NCBI GenBank assembly: GCA_031216915.1 | Contig: CM062297.1 | Span: 183,156,083 to 183,220,082 of the forward strand | From: Pictodentalium vernedei | Lineage: Eukaryota > Mollusca > Scaphopoda > Dentaliida > Dentaliidae | Direction of reading: 5' to 3' | DNA: 64,000 nt | Shown here: positions 1 to 10,494 of the stretch, piece by piece | How positions within the stretch are numbered: position 1 is the first letter of the stretch | Layout of the letters: every line of letters begins with the position of its first letter | The notes under the pieces: generated by a model | What the model saw: only the letters and a program-made list of their open reading frames with translations | The model's database searches: none | Told to the model about the DNA's origin: nothing | Position numbers and translations under genes: made by a program

Positions 1-176
1 TAACCCACATTTCCTTCTTTCCAAAATGGAACAGGGAATTTAACCAATTCAGTGTGGTTTGACAGAGCTCATTGTCCTCTGTCAAACAAGATTGAATTGG
101 TTAGTTTTCTAGTAGCATTATAGGAAATATTTTCTCCTTGAAATTTTTGTATTGACATTGGTGTGCAGAGAGTTAA
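1..176. mobile_element. B-family TTAA palindromic MITE, clipped by window edge
   Basis: The window opens inside the terminal TTAA ('TAACCCAC'), and the copy ends at AGAGAGTTAA. The central hairpin is TTTGACAGAGCTC / CTCTGTCAAAC. Outer arms 'AATTTAACCAATTCAGT' and 'TTGAATTGGTTAG' pair around it. The same layout recurs at 37105-37500, 52265-52477 and 57260-57455. Confidence 0.6.
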
Positions 177-780
177 TTTAGAATTCCTTTGCTGAAGACC
201 TAGAAAGGCCTAGGATAATCAAATCTTCCTAGAAAAATGGAGAGGAGATTCATTGCAGCAATATTTAGCTTGCTTCAGAGTAAGCTGAATATTGATGGAA
301 TGCATATTCTTTACAAAGTTGAATTCTTGAATGAGATTGCAGGTATTATTGTGAGGTGATATTAAAATTGAAAATATTGTGCACAAATTCTCTCAGCTTA
401 TATGTTCATTAATTATGTGTAGCTCAAAGAGAGAAAGCTCCTTTTTATTTGCCTCAGAAAATTTGTTAAATTCATTTAATTTCTCATCTCTCACCAGATG
501 ATAAAAATCATGAAATTCAGGACTGGCTGTGGGCTCTGTTAGAGTCTGCCCATGCCCAAGGCCTCAACCTGAACTAAAAACCTAATTGTTACACATGTGT
601 GACTGAGTTCAACTGAAACTAAATTCCAATTCCCAATTTAACACAATGTATCAATAAAACCTCCAGTCAGTTGGAAGTCAGACCCTTTCCATAAGACACA
701 GCAAAATTTGTGATGTGGTGTAAAGAAAATTTTGTGAAATTATCCAGGCCATTGAAGAGTTAGGCTTAAGGTTTAGCCTA
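177..780. other. No gene recognised
   Basis: AT-rich sequence without a credible ORF or a repeat that I could pair elsewhere in the window. Confidence 0.5.
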
Positions 781-998
781 ACCATATGATGTTACTAACA
801 TACTATTCAAAATGGCTCAGGTTCAATTTTTTTCTTTTTTTATTCTTTTAAACATAACTTATGGCTAATCGTTGGAGTGGGCTCACTGAGCTTGTTCCAT
901 TATAGGCCCATAAGCTATGGTTTAGATGAAAAAATGACATGTGGGACTAAACATATTGCAACTACTCTCTGCAACTTATGCTAGGTGAAGGTTTTCAA
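781..998. mobile_element. Degenerate A-family TTAA MITE
   Basis: The core (about 845-920) keeps the two arms 'ATAACTTATGG' and 'CCCATAAGCTATGG' around GGGCTC-ACT-GAGCTTGTTCC, as in the A2 copies. A decayed right end 'ATGCTAGGTGAAGG' lies near 980. No intact left end is visible. Confidence 0.4.
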
Positions 999-1532
999 AA
1001 CACATTTGTGAGTTACTGGTAACAACTATAATAAAATTCACTAAACAGGTAGTATGCCTATCTCAGGAGCTATCTTAACAAAAATCTTCACACAAAAATT
1101 CACATGTCAGGGAAATTGCCTTGCAGTAAGAAATTATATTTATGAATTGAATAGATGAACTGCGAAAGTAGAATATACTAGACTCGCTGACATAACTTCG
1201 TTGAATGGGCATGACAGATATATTCTTGGTGGATGCTTACAGATGAATAAGCACAACAACTAATCAGGATTATTGATGTTATCATTACACTATCTTGACC
1301 TATCTTGACGGGCTTGTTTAGGCTTGTACTGGAAAGAACATTTTTGCTATAGCTTTGACCCTGATTATAAAATGTAGATAGAACTTACTTGAATATATAC
1401 ATATTTTGTTAGCACGAAAAATTCACCCCAAGTTTTTAACCCATCAAGCCTCAAGTTGAACTTGGACAAATTTTGTGGTCATAAAGCAGGTGCTTCTTGG
1501 TGCAGTTGCATGAATTGTAAGATTATCCTGGC
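999..1532. other. No gene recognised
   Basis: AT-rich spacer. Only short spurious ORFs. Confidence 0.5.
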
Positions 1533-1600
1533 AGTGGTTTCTGGTCAAGTATTGGCTGCTTAGATAGGCATCCAATACTTGATTAGAAACCCCTGCCTCC
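1533..1600. repeat. K-family hairpin
   Basis: The arms GGCAGTGGTTTCTGGTCAAG and CTTGATTAGAAACCCCTGCC flank a smaller inner pair (TATTGGCTGC / GCATCCAATA). A second copy lies at 57630-57700, and a related hairpin at 39553-39592. Confidence 0.65.
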
Positions 1601-1929
1601 ATGGAAAGCCTGGGAAATAAAGTGCTTGTTTCTGTTGTACTCGTATAAAGGGGTGTGCATTCAAGCCTGCCATTTTAAGGAGGGTGACCACTCTCAATGG
1701 CTCTCCTACACTAAAATTTGCGAGGGCGTTAAATGCCCTCCTTGCCACATGTAAGGAGAGCCACAAAAGTGTACTTTGTTCAGTAGTGGTGGTTGGTATC
1801 ACTCATCTTAATATGTGATCGTGCACTTTGGAAAAGCTTACTGGTAGCTACTCTCTGTGAGACCTCTATGTGTGGCCTCCGGCTTGAGCCAGAGGACAGG
1901 TCTAGGGGTCTCACAGAGACTGACTGGTA

Positions 1930-2060
1930 GTCATTATACCCCCACTTTCGAAGAAATGGGGGGGTATACTGGATTACATGCGTCCGTCCATCTGTGTGTC
2001 TGTCCATCCATCCGTCCATGTGTGAGTCCGTCCGCCCGTGTGTGAGTCCATCCGAGAATA
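1930..2060 (+). repeat. 'ATACCCCCACTTTCG' dispersed repeat with CCGT/CCAT run
   Basis: It begins ATACCCCCACTTTCGAAGAA, then GGATTACATGCGTCCGTCC and a degenerate 4-bp (TCCG/TCCA)n run. Other copies start near 44360 and 44934. These are dispersed repeat starts, not coding, even though several frames stay open across the run. Confidence 0.65.
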
Positions 2061-2382
2061 TATCATTTATGCTTCATCATTCCAGCACTGCAGTGGGGGT
2101 ATAAATTGCCTTCATTTTGCTTACTTTGCAAATACTGACTATAATTGTCTTACTACATACATAATTCAGGTAGAAATCCTAACTTGTTCTGCAAGAAATT
2201 AGATACTATATGCACAATCCAAACAATAAGGATGGAAAGATATGATAAAATGACCAATCTCAAGAACAGACCTCAGTAGGTCTTCTTGTGTCAACTTAAG
2301 GGGGATCAAAATGTCATTAAACCTCCTAAGTTCATTTAAGGCCGGCCACCATTGCTCTCCTCCCATTTTGAAAATGGCAGGC
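2061..2382. other. No gene recognised
   Basis: Spacer between two repeats; no supported feature. Confidence 0.45.
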
Positions 2383-2700
2383 CTGCACATTGGCTCAGTG
2401 GGTAGAGCTTTGAACTTCAAACCAAAAGGTCAGCAGTTCAGTCCTGACCAACGGTAACTGCTTTGTGTCCTTGGGCAAGACACTTTATCCTGATTGCCCA
2501 CGTGGGGGCATGATAGCACTGTGTACTAACTTGCCTTGAACCACTAGTAATGCTGCTTGTGCAGTGTTTATGTTGAGGAGTCATACATGCTTGCTGCTAC
2601 CTGGTGGTTCTCCAGTACTTCGGCTTCCTCTACCAATAAAACTTTTAACACAATGTGTCCCTGGCTGTTGAAAATGTTAAACTCCAATGAAACAAACAAA
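2383..2700 (+). mobile_element. tRNA-headed SINE, tail type 2
   Basis: The head has an A-box-like TGGCTCAGTGGGTAGAGC and a B-box-like GGTCAGCAGTTCAGTCC. The body has TGTCCTTGGGCAAGACAC, and the tail is of the 'GTGTCCCTGGCTGTTGAAA' type with an AATGAAACAAACAAAC end. A moderately diverged full-length copy. Confidence 0.8.
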
Positions 2701-2825
2701 CTGGGGTAAAAGTACTGAGGAGCCAACACCTGGGCTGGGGTGTCCATCCTTTAAAGTGATCAATATAAACCTTACCTCATGTCTGTGTTGTGGTCACAAA
2801 ATAGCCATAGATGCTGAAAGTTCTC

Positions 2826-3074
2826 TTAACTCTTAACCCACTGTGTATTTTCCAGATATTTTTCAGAAAATATAGTCATGGCTGCGGTAAAGCAGCCATG
2901 ACTAGATTTCATAAAAAATTCATCTAAATTTAATTCAAGAAATCAGTGATGAAAAAATCCATACAATTTACAGGGGGGATATTTAATTAAACTTGTCCAA
3001 ATTATACGTATTTCAGTGGCAAGTGAAACCATGTTCTGGGCAGGAATATCCACCATTAGCATGCAAGGAGTTAA
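2826..3074 (-). mobile_element. D-family TTAA MITE
   Basis: The ends are TTAACTCTTAACCCACTG and GCATGCAAGGAGTTAA. An off-centre hairpin has arms AGTCATGGCTGC and GCAGCCATGACTAG. The orientation is reversed relative to the copies at 37708 and 62567. Confidence 0.75.
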
Positions 3075-3247
3075 ACACCAGTAAACTACAAACAAAAATA
3101 TTGGAAATTACTACCAACGCCCTAGACTTACAAGATTGGCAAAGTAGAAATTCTTCACAGTAAAGTACAGTTCTTGTCGTTGTATTCTGATTTACCCCTC
3201 ACCTACAGTACTGTGAAAAATATACCAATGCCCTAATAAACTTCACT

Positions 3248-3479
3248 GGGAGCATGTTGGCACAGTAGGTAGAGATGCAGGCTGCAAGCCAAGAGGTCCT
3301 CTTGTCTTCAACCAATGCTAACCCTGCTTGTGTGGAGTTAGTACATTGGGGAGTCTGACAGTTGCTTGCCACTGCTCAGTGGTGCTCTGGGCACTCCAGC
3401 TACCTATACCTGTAAAACTGTCTGACACGATGTGACCCTGGCTGTCGAAAGTGTCGTTAAACCCCAATGAATAAGTAAA
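3248..3479 (+). mobile_element. tRNA-headed SINE with internal deletion
   Basis: GGGAGCATGTTGGCACAG head joined directly to the 'TCTTCAACCAATGCTAACC' body, so the B-box to GGGCAAG segment is missing. Flanked by a perfect 14-bp target duplication TAATAAACTTCACT (3234-3247 and 3480-3493), showing retroposition in the deleted form or deletion after insertion. Confidence 0.85.
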
Positions 3480-3493
3480 TAATAAACTTCACT

Positions 3494-3939
3494 GCATAAA
3501 AAATATGCAATATACATTTTTCAAAGAAAACTTTGAGATTTAAAACACAAGATTGACAATATTATTTTTGTAATCGTTAACCTTCAAAATTGGTAAACAG
3601 TTACATTACTATTTAGATTTACATCTCCAGATGCAAGCAGTTGTGTTTCCATAGCAATTAGAAAGCAGTTGTTAGTATCAGAAACAACATCCTCCACCCT
3701 CACCCCCACCCCTCTCTCTCCATTTCGCCACTCTTTCACACACCATTCCTTGTATTTATATTCAAAAGTATAAAAAGTACCATAAGTGTTAAAATGTAAG
3801 CATCTGGAATCTGAGTCTGTTTAGCTGTCAATCATTGCATCAGCACCTGCTAATATAATAATCAAAAATATATTTATCTCTCTGGTTTGTGGAAATGACC
3901 ACACATAAGTTTGTAGCCAACTGTGGGATGTTGAAAATT
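3494..3939. other. No gene recognised
   Basis: Spacer with a pyrimidine-rich CCACCCC/CTCTC stretch near 3690-3730. Confidence 0.45.
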
Positions 3940-4014
3940 TTCGAATATGTTTTCAACTACTTAGTTTGTATAGTATGCATGCAGATGCGGCAGATTTGTT
4001 AGGTAAACGGTTAA
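3940..4014. mobile_element. Right-end half of an A-family MITE
   Basis: Only the right terminal part is present: 'GATGCGGCAGATTTGTTAGG' followed by TAAACGGTTAA. The palindrome and the left end are absent. Confidence 0.5.
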
Positions 4015-4139
4015 AGGTTCTTTTTCGAATGATAAATTTTGTGTGTTCATAACAGGTGTTTTAGCATCCAGTCAAGAGAAAGTCATCCAGAGTAGAGTGA
4101 ACTAAACCTGGCAGTAGTTAGCACTATACTAGTTTTTCC

Positions 4140-4230
4140 TCTACACACTGATGTGGAAACATCAAAATTTCAAGAAGCAAAATTTTCCCATAATGCAACT
4201 ATGAATTTGACGAATTTGACATCAGTGTGC
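4140..4230. repeat. B-like inverted repeat
   Basis: 'CACACTGATGTGGAAACATC' and 'GACATCAGTGTGCATA' are in inverse orientation around AAAATTTTCCCATAATGCAA, matching the outer arms of family B (compare 37440-37500 and 57280-57420) but lacking the GAGCTC hairpin. Confidence 0.45.
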
Positions 4231-4237
4231 ATATTTA

Positions 4238-4541
4238 TTAACTGGTAGAGTACTGAATTACTTTTCAAAGGTGATTAGTAACATGAGTATTTTTTTCAAA
4301 GATAGAGTGCTACTAGCAAGAGGATCCTTAGTTACACAATATTTTGTTCAGCAATAATTGATTTGTTATTATATATTGGAGAGTGCCTGTGGGTACTCTC
4401 CAATAAATCGTAACAAAACAATTTTATATGAGCATTTTTTTATCTACTGCTGCACAAATGCCAAGCTAAAGCACACATTGTAAAGCCACTAAAGAGGCTT
4501 CCAGGACTTTAAAGTAGAGCTTCTAGCTCTCTACCCGTTAC
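4238..4541. mobile_element. C-family TTAA MITE
   Basis: The left end is TTAACTGGTAGAGTACTG and the right end GCTCTCTACCCGTTAC. The central hairpin TTGGAGAGTGCC / GGTACTCTCCAA sits between runs of AT-rich DNA (TTGTTATTATA / CGTAACAAAACA). Confidence 0.7.
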
Positions 4542-5038
4542 AACAGAACTCTAAGGTGGAGTAGAGGGTACTAGAATTAATTACCCAAGTTGGAGTTTTT
4601 CCTGGGAGTTTCAGTTTCAGGAGTGCCGAAGGTTTTGGTAATAAGACAGAACACAATTAGGGTGGAGTACGGAGGATAGAAATCAATGACCTTAGGTGGA
4701 GTTTTACCTGTATATCACAGATTCTGAATGTGCACATGCAATACAGCAGAAACTCTGCAACAAGGGTCATTTTTCCCACCCCCACCACTCCCCCACCCCA
4801 GCCCCATCATACTCTATCTGACTTGTGTTTTGTTTTTATAATATGATTAAACATGAATTAAGTGCCTGAAGCGGATTCTTTTCAAAGAAAAATATCGTCT
4901 TGCGGCACTCTGATAACTTTCTCGCTCGACATTTCCCAATGTCTGTATTGTATCTCGTAACATTGAATACACGCTGCAGTTGTGTTAAAAATAGAGTTCC
5001 AAGACATGACTTGGAACCACTGCTAAGAAAACCATATG
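4542..5038. other. No gene recognised
   Basis: Short inner similarities (AAAGTAGAGCTTCT, GGTGGAGT repeated) but no coding signal. Confidence 0.4.
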
Positions 5039-5456
5039 ATTAGGCCTAAACAATTTGAAAATCTGTTTCTCAGGCCCTCCCGCATAGTCTTTTTGGCTGC
5101 TGCATGCTCTCTTTTTATCACCAGTGCAAACTAACAAAAATAAAAATTAAATGGTTTATGTCTGATATTTTACCCAAGTTAATAAAATTGATAACTTTGT
5201 TCCTTGAGTGCAACAAGGTTTTGCAATGCTTTAGCAGGGCAAAGCCTTCTTGCACTCAAGCGATGAAATACACCATCACCCTTGGTATTCTGTAGATTAT
5301 GAGGCCTAAAACATAAAACAAACCAAGAACATTAACTTTTTGATGGCAAAGAAATAATTACAAAAATAAAAAACACAAAACCGCCTGCCCACATGCAATT
5401 TTACAAAAAATTGCCTGAGAAACAGAAGGGCTACTTTGTGGGGGCCTTACTGTATC
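5039..5456 (-). mobile_element. I-family hairpin element
   Basis: The terminal inverted parts are TAGGCCTAAACAA / GGGGGCCTTAC, with inner repeats CTGTTTCTCAGGC and GCCTGAGAAACAG. The internal hairpin pairs CTTGAGTGCAACAAGG with CCTTCTTGCACTCAAG. Copies at 11833-12224 and 30576-31123 are in the opposite orientation. Confidence 0.75.
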
Positions 5457-5894
5457 TTAGAGCACTTGTTCAAGATTAGAATTACCCCTAAGGGTTAATA
5501 GATTGATCATACAATCATAAATGAGCTTACAGATTATCAAATTATAATGGTTCTTACCATATCTTTTTATGTGTCATAATTAATGGACGGATATATATTT
5601 CACTATATTTTATGGCCATAATTCATCAAAGAAGCATACAATGATGTTGTAGGAAAGGCTTAAATAAATTTACAAATAAACAACTTTCAACAATGATAAC
5701 TTCATTTTTTTCATTTTAATGTCTTGTTTAACTTGGTAGGTAAGCCAGCATGATATGAGGTGTGCCCAACATAATACTCATTCACTGATGTGATTTATCT
5801 AGTCACAAAATGACTGGCTCTATCTTCTTACTGTTATTTTCTGGCACTTTTTACAAATTCCCTTATGTGAATTTCATCTGAGCTTTGTATAGTG
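5457..5894. other. No gene recognised
   Basis: AT-rich spacer. Confidence 0.45.
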
Positions 5895-6190
5895 GGGTTC
5901 ACGGTAAGTTCTGATTGGTTCGGAATTGGCATTTGGGGGGTCGTGTGCAGTTTGGTACAGTAGTTGCCAAAATAAGCTGGAATGGATTGGGGAAGCGTCT
6001 GGGGAAACTAGGAAGTTGGAATGGCTTGTGGTGGATGCCGTGTACAGACCACCTGTTGCTGCTCTTGATTGGCCAGTGGGCATTGACTGTCACGCTTCCC
6101 CAACGGAGAGTACAGTTGTGACTGCTGCCGGCAGTTTCTCTGTAGTATGCAAACCTCCAGAAATGAAACATTTCCTTGCAGATGCTTAAC
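5895..6190. other. GC-richer segment with 12-bp inverted repeat, unclassified
   Basis: This stretch is clearly richer in GC and CpG than its surroundings and is open in three frames. A perfect 12-bp inverted repeat TTGGGGAAGCGT (5987-5998) / ACGCTTCCCCAA (6092-6103) suggests an element rather than an exon. No protein similarity recognised. Confidence 0.35.
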
Positions 6191-6350
6191 ATATAAATGC
6201 TGTTAATTGCATATAATTTTCAAAGACTAAAACAATTTACCTTACCTTCAGAACAATTTGACAAAGTTGCCCTGTCAAATTTTTGTGGCAATCTTTGAAT
6301 TCCCTGCTTTACAGATCTCTTTTCCTCAGTGCTACCAGCATAAAGAGTAT

Positions 6351-6406
6351 AATCTATTATATCCTGTTTGACAGAGCTCCTGGAGCTCTGTCAAACAGAA
6401 TATAAT
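6351..6406. repeat. Isolated B/T-type hairpin
   Basis: CTGTTTGACAGAGCTC-CTG-GAGCTCTGTCAAACAG, the core of families B and T, here without recognisable element ends. Confidence 0.7.
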
Positions 6407-6498
6407 TGAGTAAACTTTTGCACATTTTATCACCAGAATATAGGAAAATGATCAAATTCTGGTTAACCTTTAAGTCGTCAGATTAATTTTACGATAAT

Positions 6499-6846
6499 TT
6501 GTTTATTGGAGTCTAACAACACTTTTGACAGCCAGAGTCACCTCATGTTGGACAGTTTTACAGGTGAGGAAGACAGAGTACCCGAAGAGAACCACTGAGC
6601 AACAGCGAGCAGCTGTCAGACTCCTCAAGGTACTATCACCACACAAGCTAAATTAGCATTGGTTGAAGACAGGTGCACCATCGATGTGCAGTTCACCTTA
6701 GTACACAGTACCACCGTGCTCCCACATGGGCAATCTGGATTAAGTGCCTTGCCCAAGGACACAATGCAGTTAACCTGGCGGGGATCGAACCATGGACCTC
6801 TCAGTTTGAAGTTCAATGCTGAAACCACTGAGCCACCATGCTCCCA
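6499..6846 (-). mobile_element. tRNA-headed SINE, tail type 2
   Basis: Full-length copy in reverse: tail near 6500 (TTTATTGGAGTCTAAC), body GTGCCTTGCCCAAGGACACA, head ending GAGCCACCATGCTCCC. Target duplication AATTTTACGATAAT (6485-6498) / AATTTTATGATAAT (6847-6860), differing at one CpG. Confidence 0.88.
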
Positions 6847-6860
6847 AATTTTATGATAAT

Positions 6861-7075
6861 AACTACTGTATATACATTTACGCTGCTGCAGATGACATAA
6901 CAATGTTTCTACATCATTGTTAGCTGTCTGGACAGACAACCAACAATGATGCAAAAACACTGTCAAGATAATGCATCCTACCAGAAAAGTTTTCAATGAA
7001 GATTACACTTCAGACGATTTTTTCAGAGCAGTATGAAAGGGGCTGTTTGTGTCTGTATTGGGACTTAAGGGTAAA
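6861..7075. repeat. N-family repeat with hairpin
   Basis: Hairpin ACATCATTGTTAGCTGTCTG / CAGACAACCAACAATGATG, then a unit 'GATAATGCATCCTACCAG...GTATGAAAGGGGC...' that recurs at 53905-54005. Confidence 0.5.
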
Positions 7076-7258
7076 TTGAAAAAAAAAAATATCATGAAGA
7101 AAATTTGTGTGATATTTACATGAGCTATCAAATATATTTATGAAGGATGCAACATGGAGAAAAACTCCTATTTCATCAGGGTTAACCATTTACTATAAAA
7201 ATCAGCCATCTCGAGCCAGTGTTGTATGTAAAATTGAACATTCAGTTTAAGTATTTTT

Positions 7259-9214
7259 AGCTCACCTGACTTTGTCAGGGACGCTATAGTGATCACTCAC
7301 CGTCCGTCGTCCATGAACATGGTGTTTGCGTCTTCTCCAAAACCGCTGAACTGATTTAAGTGAAATTTGAGATAATAGTTTGTTATGACATCGCATTTTG
7401 ATTTTGTTCAAATCAATTTGCCTTGCCCCTCTGTAGGGCCACGCCCAAAAAGTGGGCTTAAATCTTAAAAAATCTTCTTCTCATGAACCAGCAGTAGCAG
7501 AGACTTGATATTTGGTGTGCAGCTTCCTTTTGAGATGTGAACTCAGATTTGATCAAGAGAAGTTTGAGGAGCTATATTTGCCGTCATTATGGGAGGGGCA
7601 AGAATTTTCGGCCTGCCCAAAATTTCTATTTTCCAAACCGAGAGGCTGATTTGAACCAAATTTGATGTGAGGGCTTATTGGGTCATAAGTACTTAATTTA
7701 TGCCCAAAAATTTTTCCACTTGCTCCAAGGGAACCGCAGGAGCCAAAAATAGAAAAAAATTAAAACGCCCATATCTCCAAAACTACATGGCACTGAGAAT
7801 TCTTATTTGGTGTGAAGCTTCCTTAGAACCAACAGAATGGAATGGTCCAAAAAAATTGCTATCGGTTTTATCATAGGGTACTTTTTCGGGACTTTGAAAA
7901 AGTGCTGAGTCAGCATTTTTTTACACTGTGGATAATGGGGAAAACATTTAAGACTACTCTTCTCCCAAACCACTGCTCCAAAAGCTTTCAACTTTCACAT
8001 ATAACATCTTTGGAAGATGGTTTCACAGGTTTATTGAAATCAAATCCCTGGGTCCATATTTGGGCTCTCTATGGGAGCCCACATATTTAAATCAGTGCAG
8101 TATGAGGAATATTCTTCAAAAATCTTCTTCTTCAGATCCACCAAACAGAATCTTCTGATATTTGGTATGCAGCATTCCTTAGGGGGTGAGATTCAAGTTT
8201 GTTCAATCCAAGTCCTTGGGTTCATATTTGGGCTCACTGTGGGAGCCTGAATTATAACTTAGTTCAAAATGAGGAATTTTCTTTAAAACTCTTCTACTTC
8301 ACATCCACCAGTCAGAATCTTTTGATATTTGGTATACAGTATCCTCAGGGAGGTGAGATATAAGTTGTAAAAGCCAAGTCCCTGGGTTCATATTTGGGCT
8401 TCCTGTGGGAGCCCGAATTGTACCAAAATTTTGATTTTTCGAACTGAGAGGCCGAATTGCACCAAATTTGATGTGAGGGCTTATTGGGTCATGAGTACCT
8501 AATTTATGCCCCAACATTTTTTCCCATCACTCCTGCAGGACCTAAAAATAGACAAAATTTAAAACGCCCATATCTCCAAAACTACACGGCACTGAGAATT
8601 TTGTTTTGTGTGAAGCTTCCTTAGGAACAGCAGAAAGGAATGGTCCCCAAAAAATTGCCATCAGTTTTATTATAGGGTACTTTTCCAGGACTTTGAAAAA
8701 GTGCTGAGTCAGCATTTTTTAACACTGTGAGTAATGGGAAAAACATTAAAGAATCTTCTTCCCCCATACCACTGCTCCAAATTCTTTCATTTTTCACTTA
8801 TAACATCTTTGGAAGATTCATTCACATGTTTGTTGAAATCAAATCCCAGGATCCATATTTGGGCTCTCTATGGGAGCCCAAATGTTCAGATTAGTGCAAT
8901 ATGAGGAGTATTCTTTAAAAATCTTCTTCCGTTCCACCAATCAGATTCTTTTGATATTTGGTATGCAGCATCCTTACAGAGGTGAGATTCAAGTTTGTTC
9001 AAGCCAAGTCCCTGGGTTCATATTTGGGCTCCCTGTGGGAGCCCAAATTATTACTTAGTTCAATATGAGGAATATTCTTAAAATCTTCTTTTTTTTTTAG
9101 ATCCACTGGTCAGAATCTTTGGATATTTGGTATAAGCTTTTCGTAGGAGGGGCAGATGCAACTTGTTCAAATCAATTCCCTGTGTTGATTTTTAGGCTAC
9201 CATGTCAGGTGAGC
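7259..9214 (+). repeat. F element: AGCTCACCTGAC-bounded array of divergent units
   Basis: The region opens AGCTCACCTGACTTTGTCAG and closes CATGTCAGGTGAGC, so the ends are short inverted repeats. Inside, units of about 165 bp carry 'GATATTTGGTATGCAGCATC', 'CAAGTCCCTGGGTTCATATT' and 'GGGCTCCCTGTGGGAGCC'. A higher-order duplication of ~807 bp is also visible (about 7640-8085 against 8445-8890). It is non-coding: every frame is broken. Similar AGCTCACCTGA repeats are common in bivalve genomes (background knowledge). Confidence 0.8.
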
Positions 9215-9237
9215 ACCCTCAGTCCCCCTCTTTCAAA

Positions 9238-9312
9238 CCCGAGCTTATAACACCTCCATGGATTGAGCTCCTTGAGAACATTCCCAGGAGGTGTCATAAG
9301 CTATGGTTTTCG
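9238..9312. repeat. Degenerate A-type palindrome core
   Basis: 'GAGCTTATAACACCTCC' and 'GGAGGTGTCATAAGCTATGG' pair around GAGCTCCTTGAGAAC. No element ends recognised. Confidence 0.4.
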
Positions 9313-9314
9313 AA

Positions 9315-9750
9315 AAGGAAATAATATTTTCGTTGTTACAGAAATATCACTGGTATTCACTTTTGTCTACAGTTTGTATTAGACTAAAGATTTAATGTAG
9401 AAAACATAGACAACAGAAGTACTGGGGAATAAATCAATGTGTAATAATTGTGAATATGATAGACTGTTTACTTTTTATTATTACATTTGTGTGATATTTC
9501 AGTGAGAAATGTTTGATGTCATATTATTCAAAGGAGTTAAAAGAAATACTCACGGAGACAATTTGTCTATCAATTTTTTGTTTTATAGAGTGGCTCCTTT
9601 CGTCAGTTGAACATATATTGATTTTATAGATTTATTGCTTTACTTACTTAGCATTCTTCTTGTAAATTGGTTTTGGGATCCTTGTCTTATATTCTTGGCA
9701 AAAACAGATGTGGCCTGAATTCTCACCTTTTACCTAATGTAACAGCCAGT
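9315..9750. other. No gene recognised
   Basis: AT-rich spacer. Confidence 0.45.
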
Positions 9751-9761
9751 GTTATTTACAA

Positions 9762-10200
9762 AATTCTCCCTGTGGGAACTCTGAGATTGAAGCTGTGCTT
9801 GTTTAACTGGCTCAGTGCAAGAAGTCACTGTTAGGGCTTTAAAAAAAAATGATGGTACCAGAGCAAAAACCTTTTTTTTCCTCTTCATATTCAGTCAAAA
9901 GACAAATAATATTTTGTTTATATTAATTTGCTTTATTACAAAATTATTGGAGAGTGCCTATAGGCACTCTCCAATAATTTGTAATAAAGCATATTTCAAA
10001 GAACAAATTCAAACCTGCCGACATAAGCTAGCATTCAACCAGTTAACTGTAGTACACAAATTCTGCTTTACCAGTAAAATAGGACCTGGTAACCCATGCC
10101 TGCTGTTGAAGTCCTCTGAAGTTACAGCATAGTTATAAATATTGGCTAAACTTGACATGATTATCTGCATTGCAGTTATGACATAGCCGAAGATGCTGAA
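9762..10200 (+). mobile_element. G-type SINE copy split by a C element
   Basis: Left part 'CCCTGTGGGAACTCTGAGAT...GTGCTTGTT', right part 'CTGTAGTACACAAATTCTGC...CCTGGTAACCCATGCCTG'. The intact copy at 10215 reads straight through this point. Interrupted at TTAA by 9803-10046. Confidence 0.65.
9803..10046. mobile_element. C-family TTAA MITE inserted in a G-type SINE
   Basis: The ends are TTAACTGGCTCAGTGCAAG and GCATTCAACCAGTTAA. The central hairpin is TTATTGGAGAGTGCC-TATA-GGCACTCTCCAATAA. The host sequence resumes after a duplicated TTAA, which defines the target site. Confidence 0.8.
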
Positions 10201-10214
10201 AGTGACTTTATACA

Positions 10215-10460
10215 CCAATATATCCCCCTTGGGAACTCATCGAAGTGAAACAATGCTTATTTGCTGTGGTAAACAAGCTCTTTTTACTGGTAAACTGGGT
10301 GCCAGTCACCAGTGCTTGGGGTGGAAGTCCTCTAAAATGGGCAATGTTGGTATAAATAATTGACTAAACTTGACTTTATCGCTATGTTGCGATCATGATT
10401 AGCGATTGTACAGAAGTATATGACCTTAACCAACAATAAGTAAATAAATACTCCAATACA
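10215..10460 (+). mobile_element. G-type SINE with shared SINE tail
   Basis: Starts 'CCCTTGGGAACTCATCGAAG', centre 'GTGGTAAACAAGCTC...CACCAGTGCTTGGGGTGGAAGTC'. The tail 'GATCATGATTAGCGATTGTA...CAATAAGTAAATAAATA' is the tail 1 of the tRNA- and 5S-headed SINEs, so it is a third 5' module on the same tail. Other copies or fragments: 37184, 43932, 44025, 51622. Confidence 0.65.
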
Positions 10461-10494
10461 TAAATAAAATTACAAAAAAACACTATTCAGATTT

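Noticed and set aside
1780..2045. WMDGRTDG-type peptides on both strands (also 15709-15989, 44172-44453)
   Set aside because: Translations of CCGT/CCAT simple runs in dispersed repeats.
7259..9214. CRISPR-like array
   Set aside because: Units are long, diverged and without regular spacers; this is a eukaryotic dispersed repeat.
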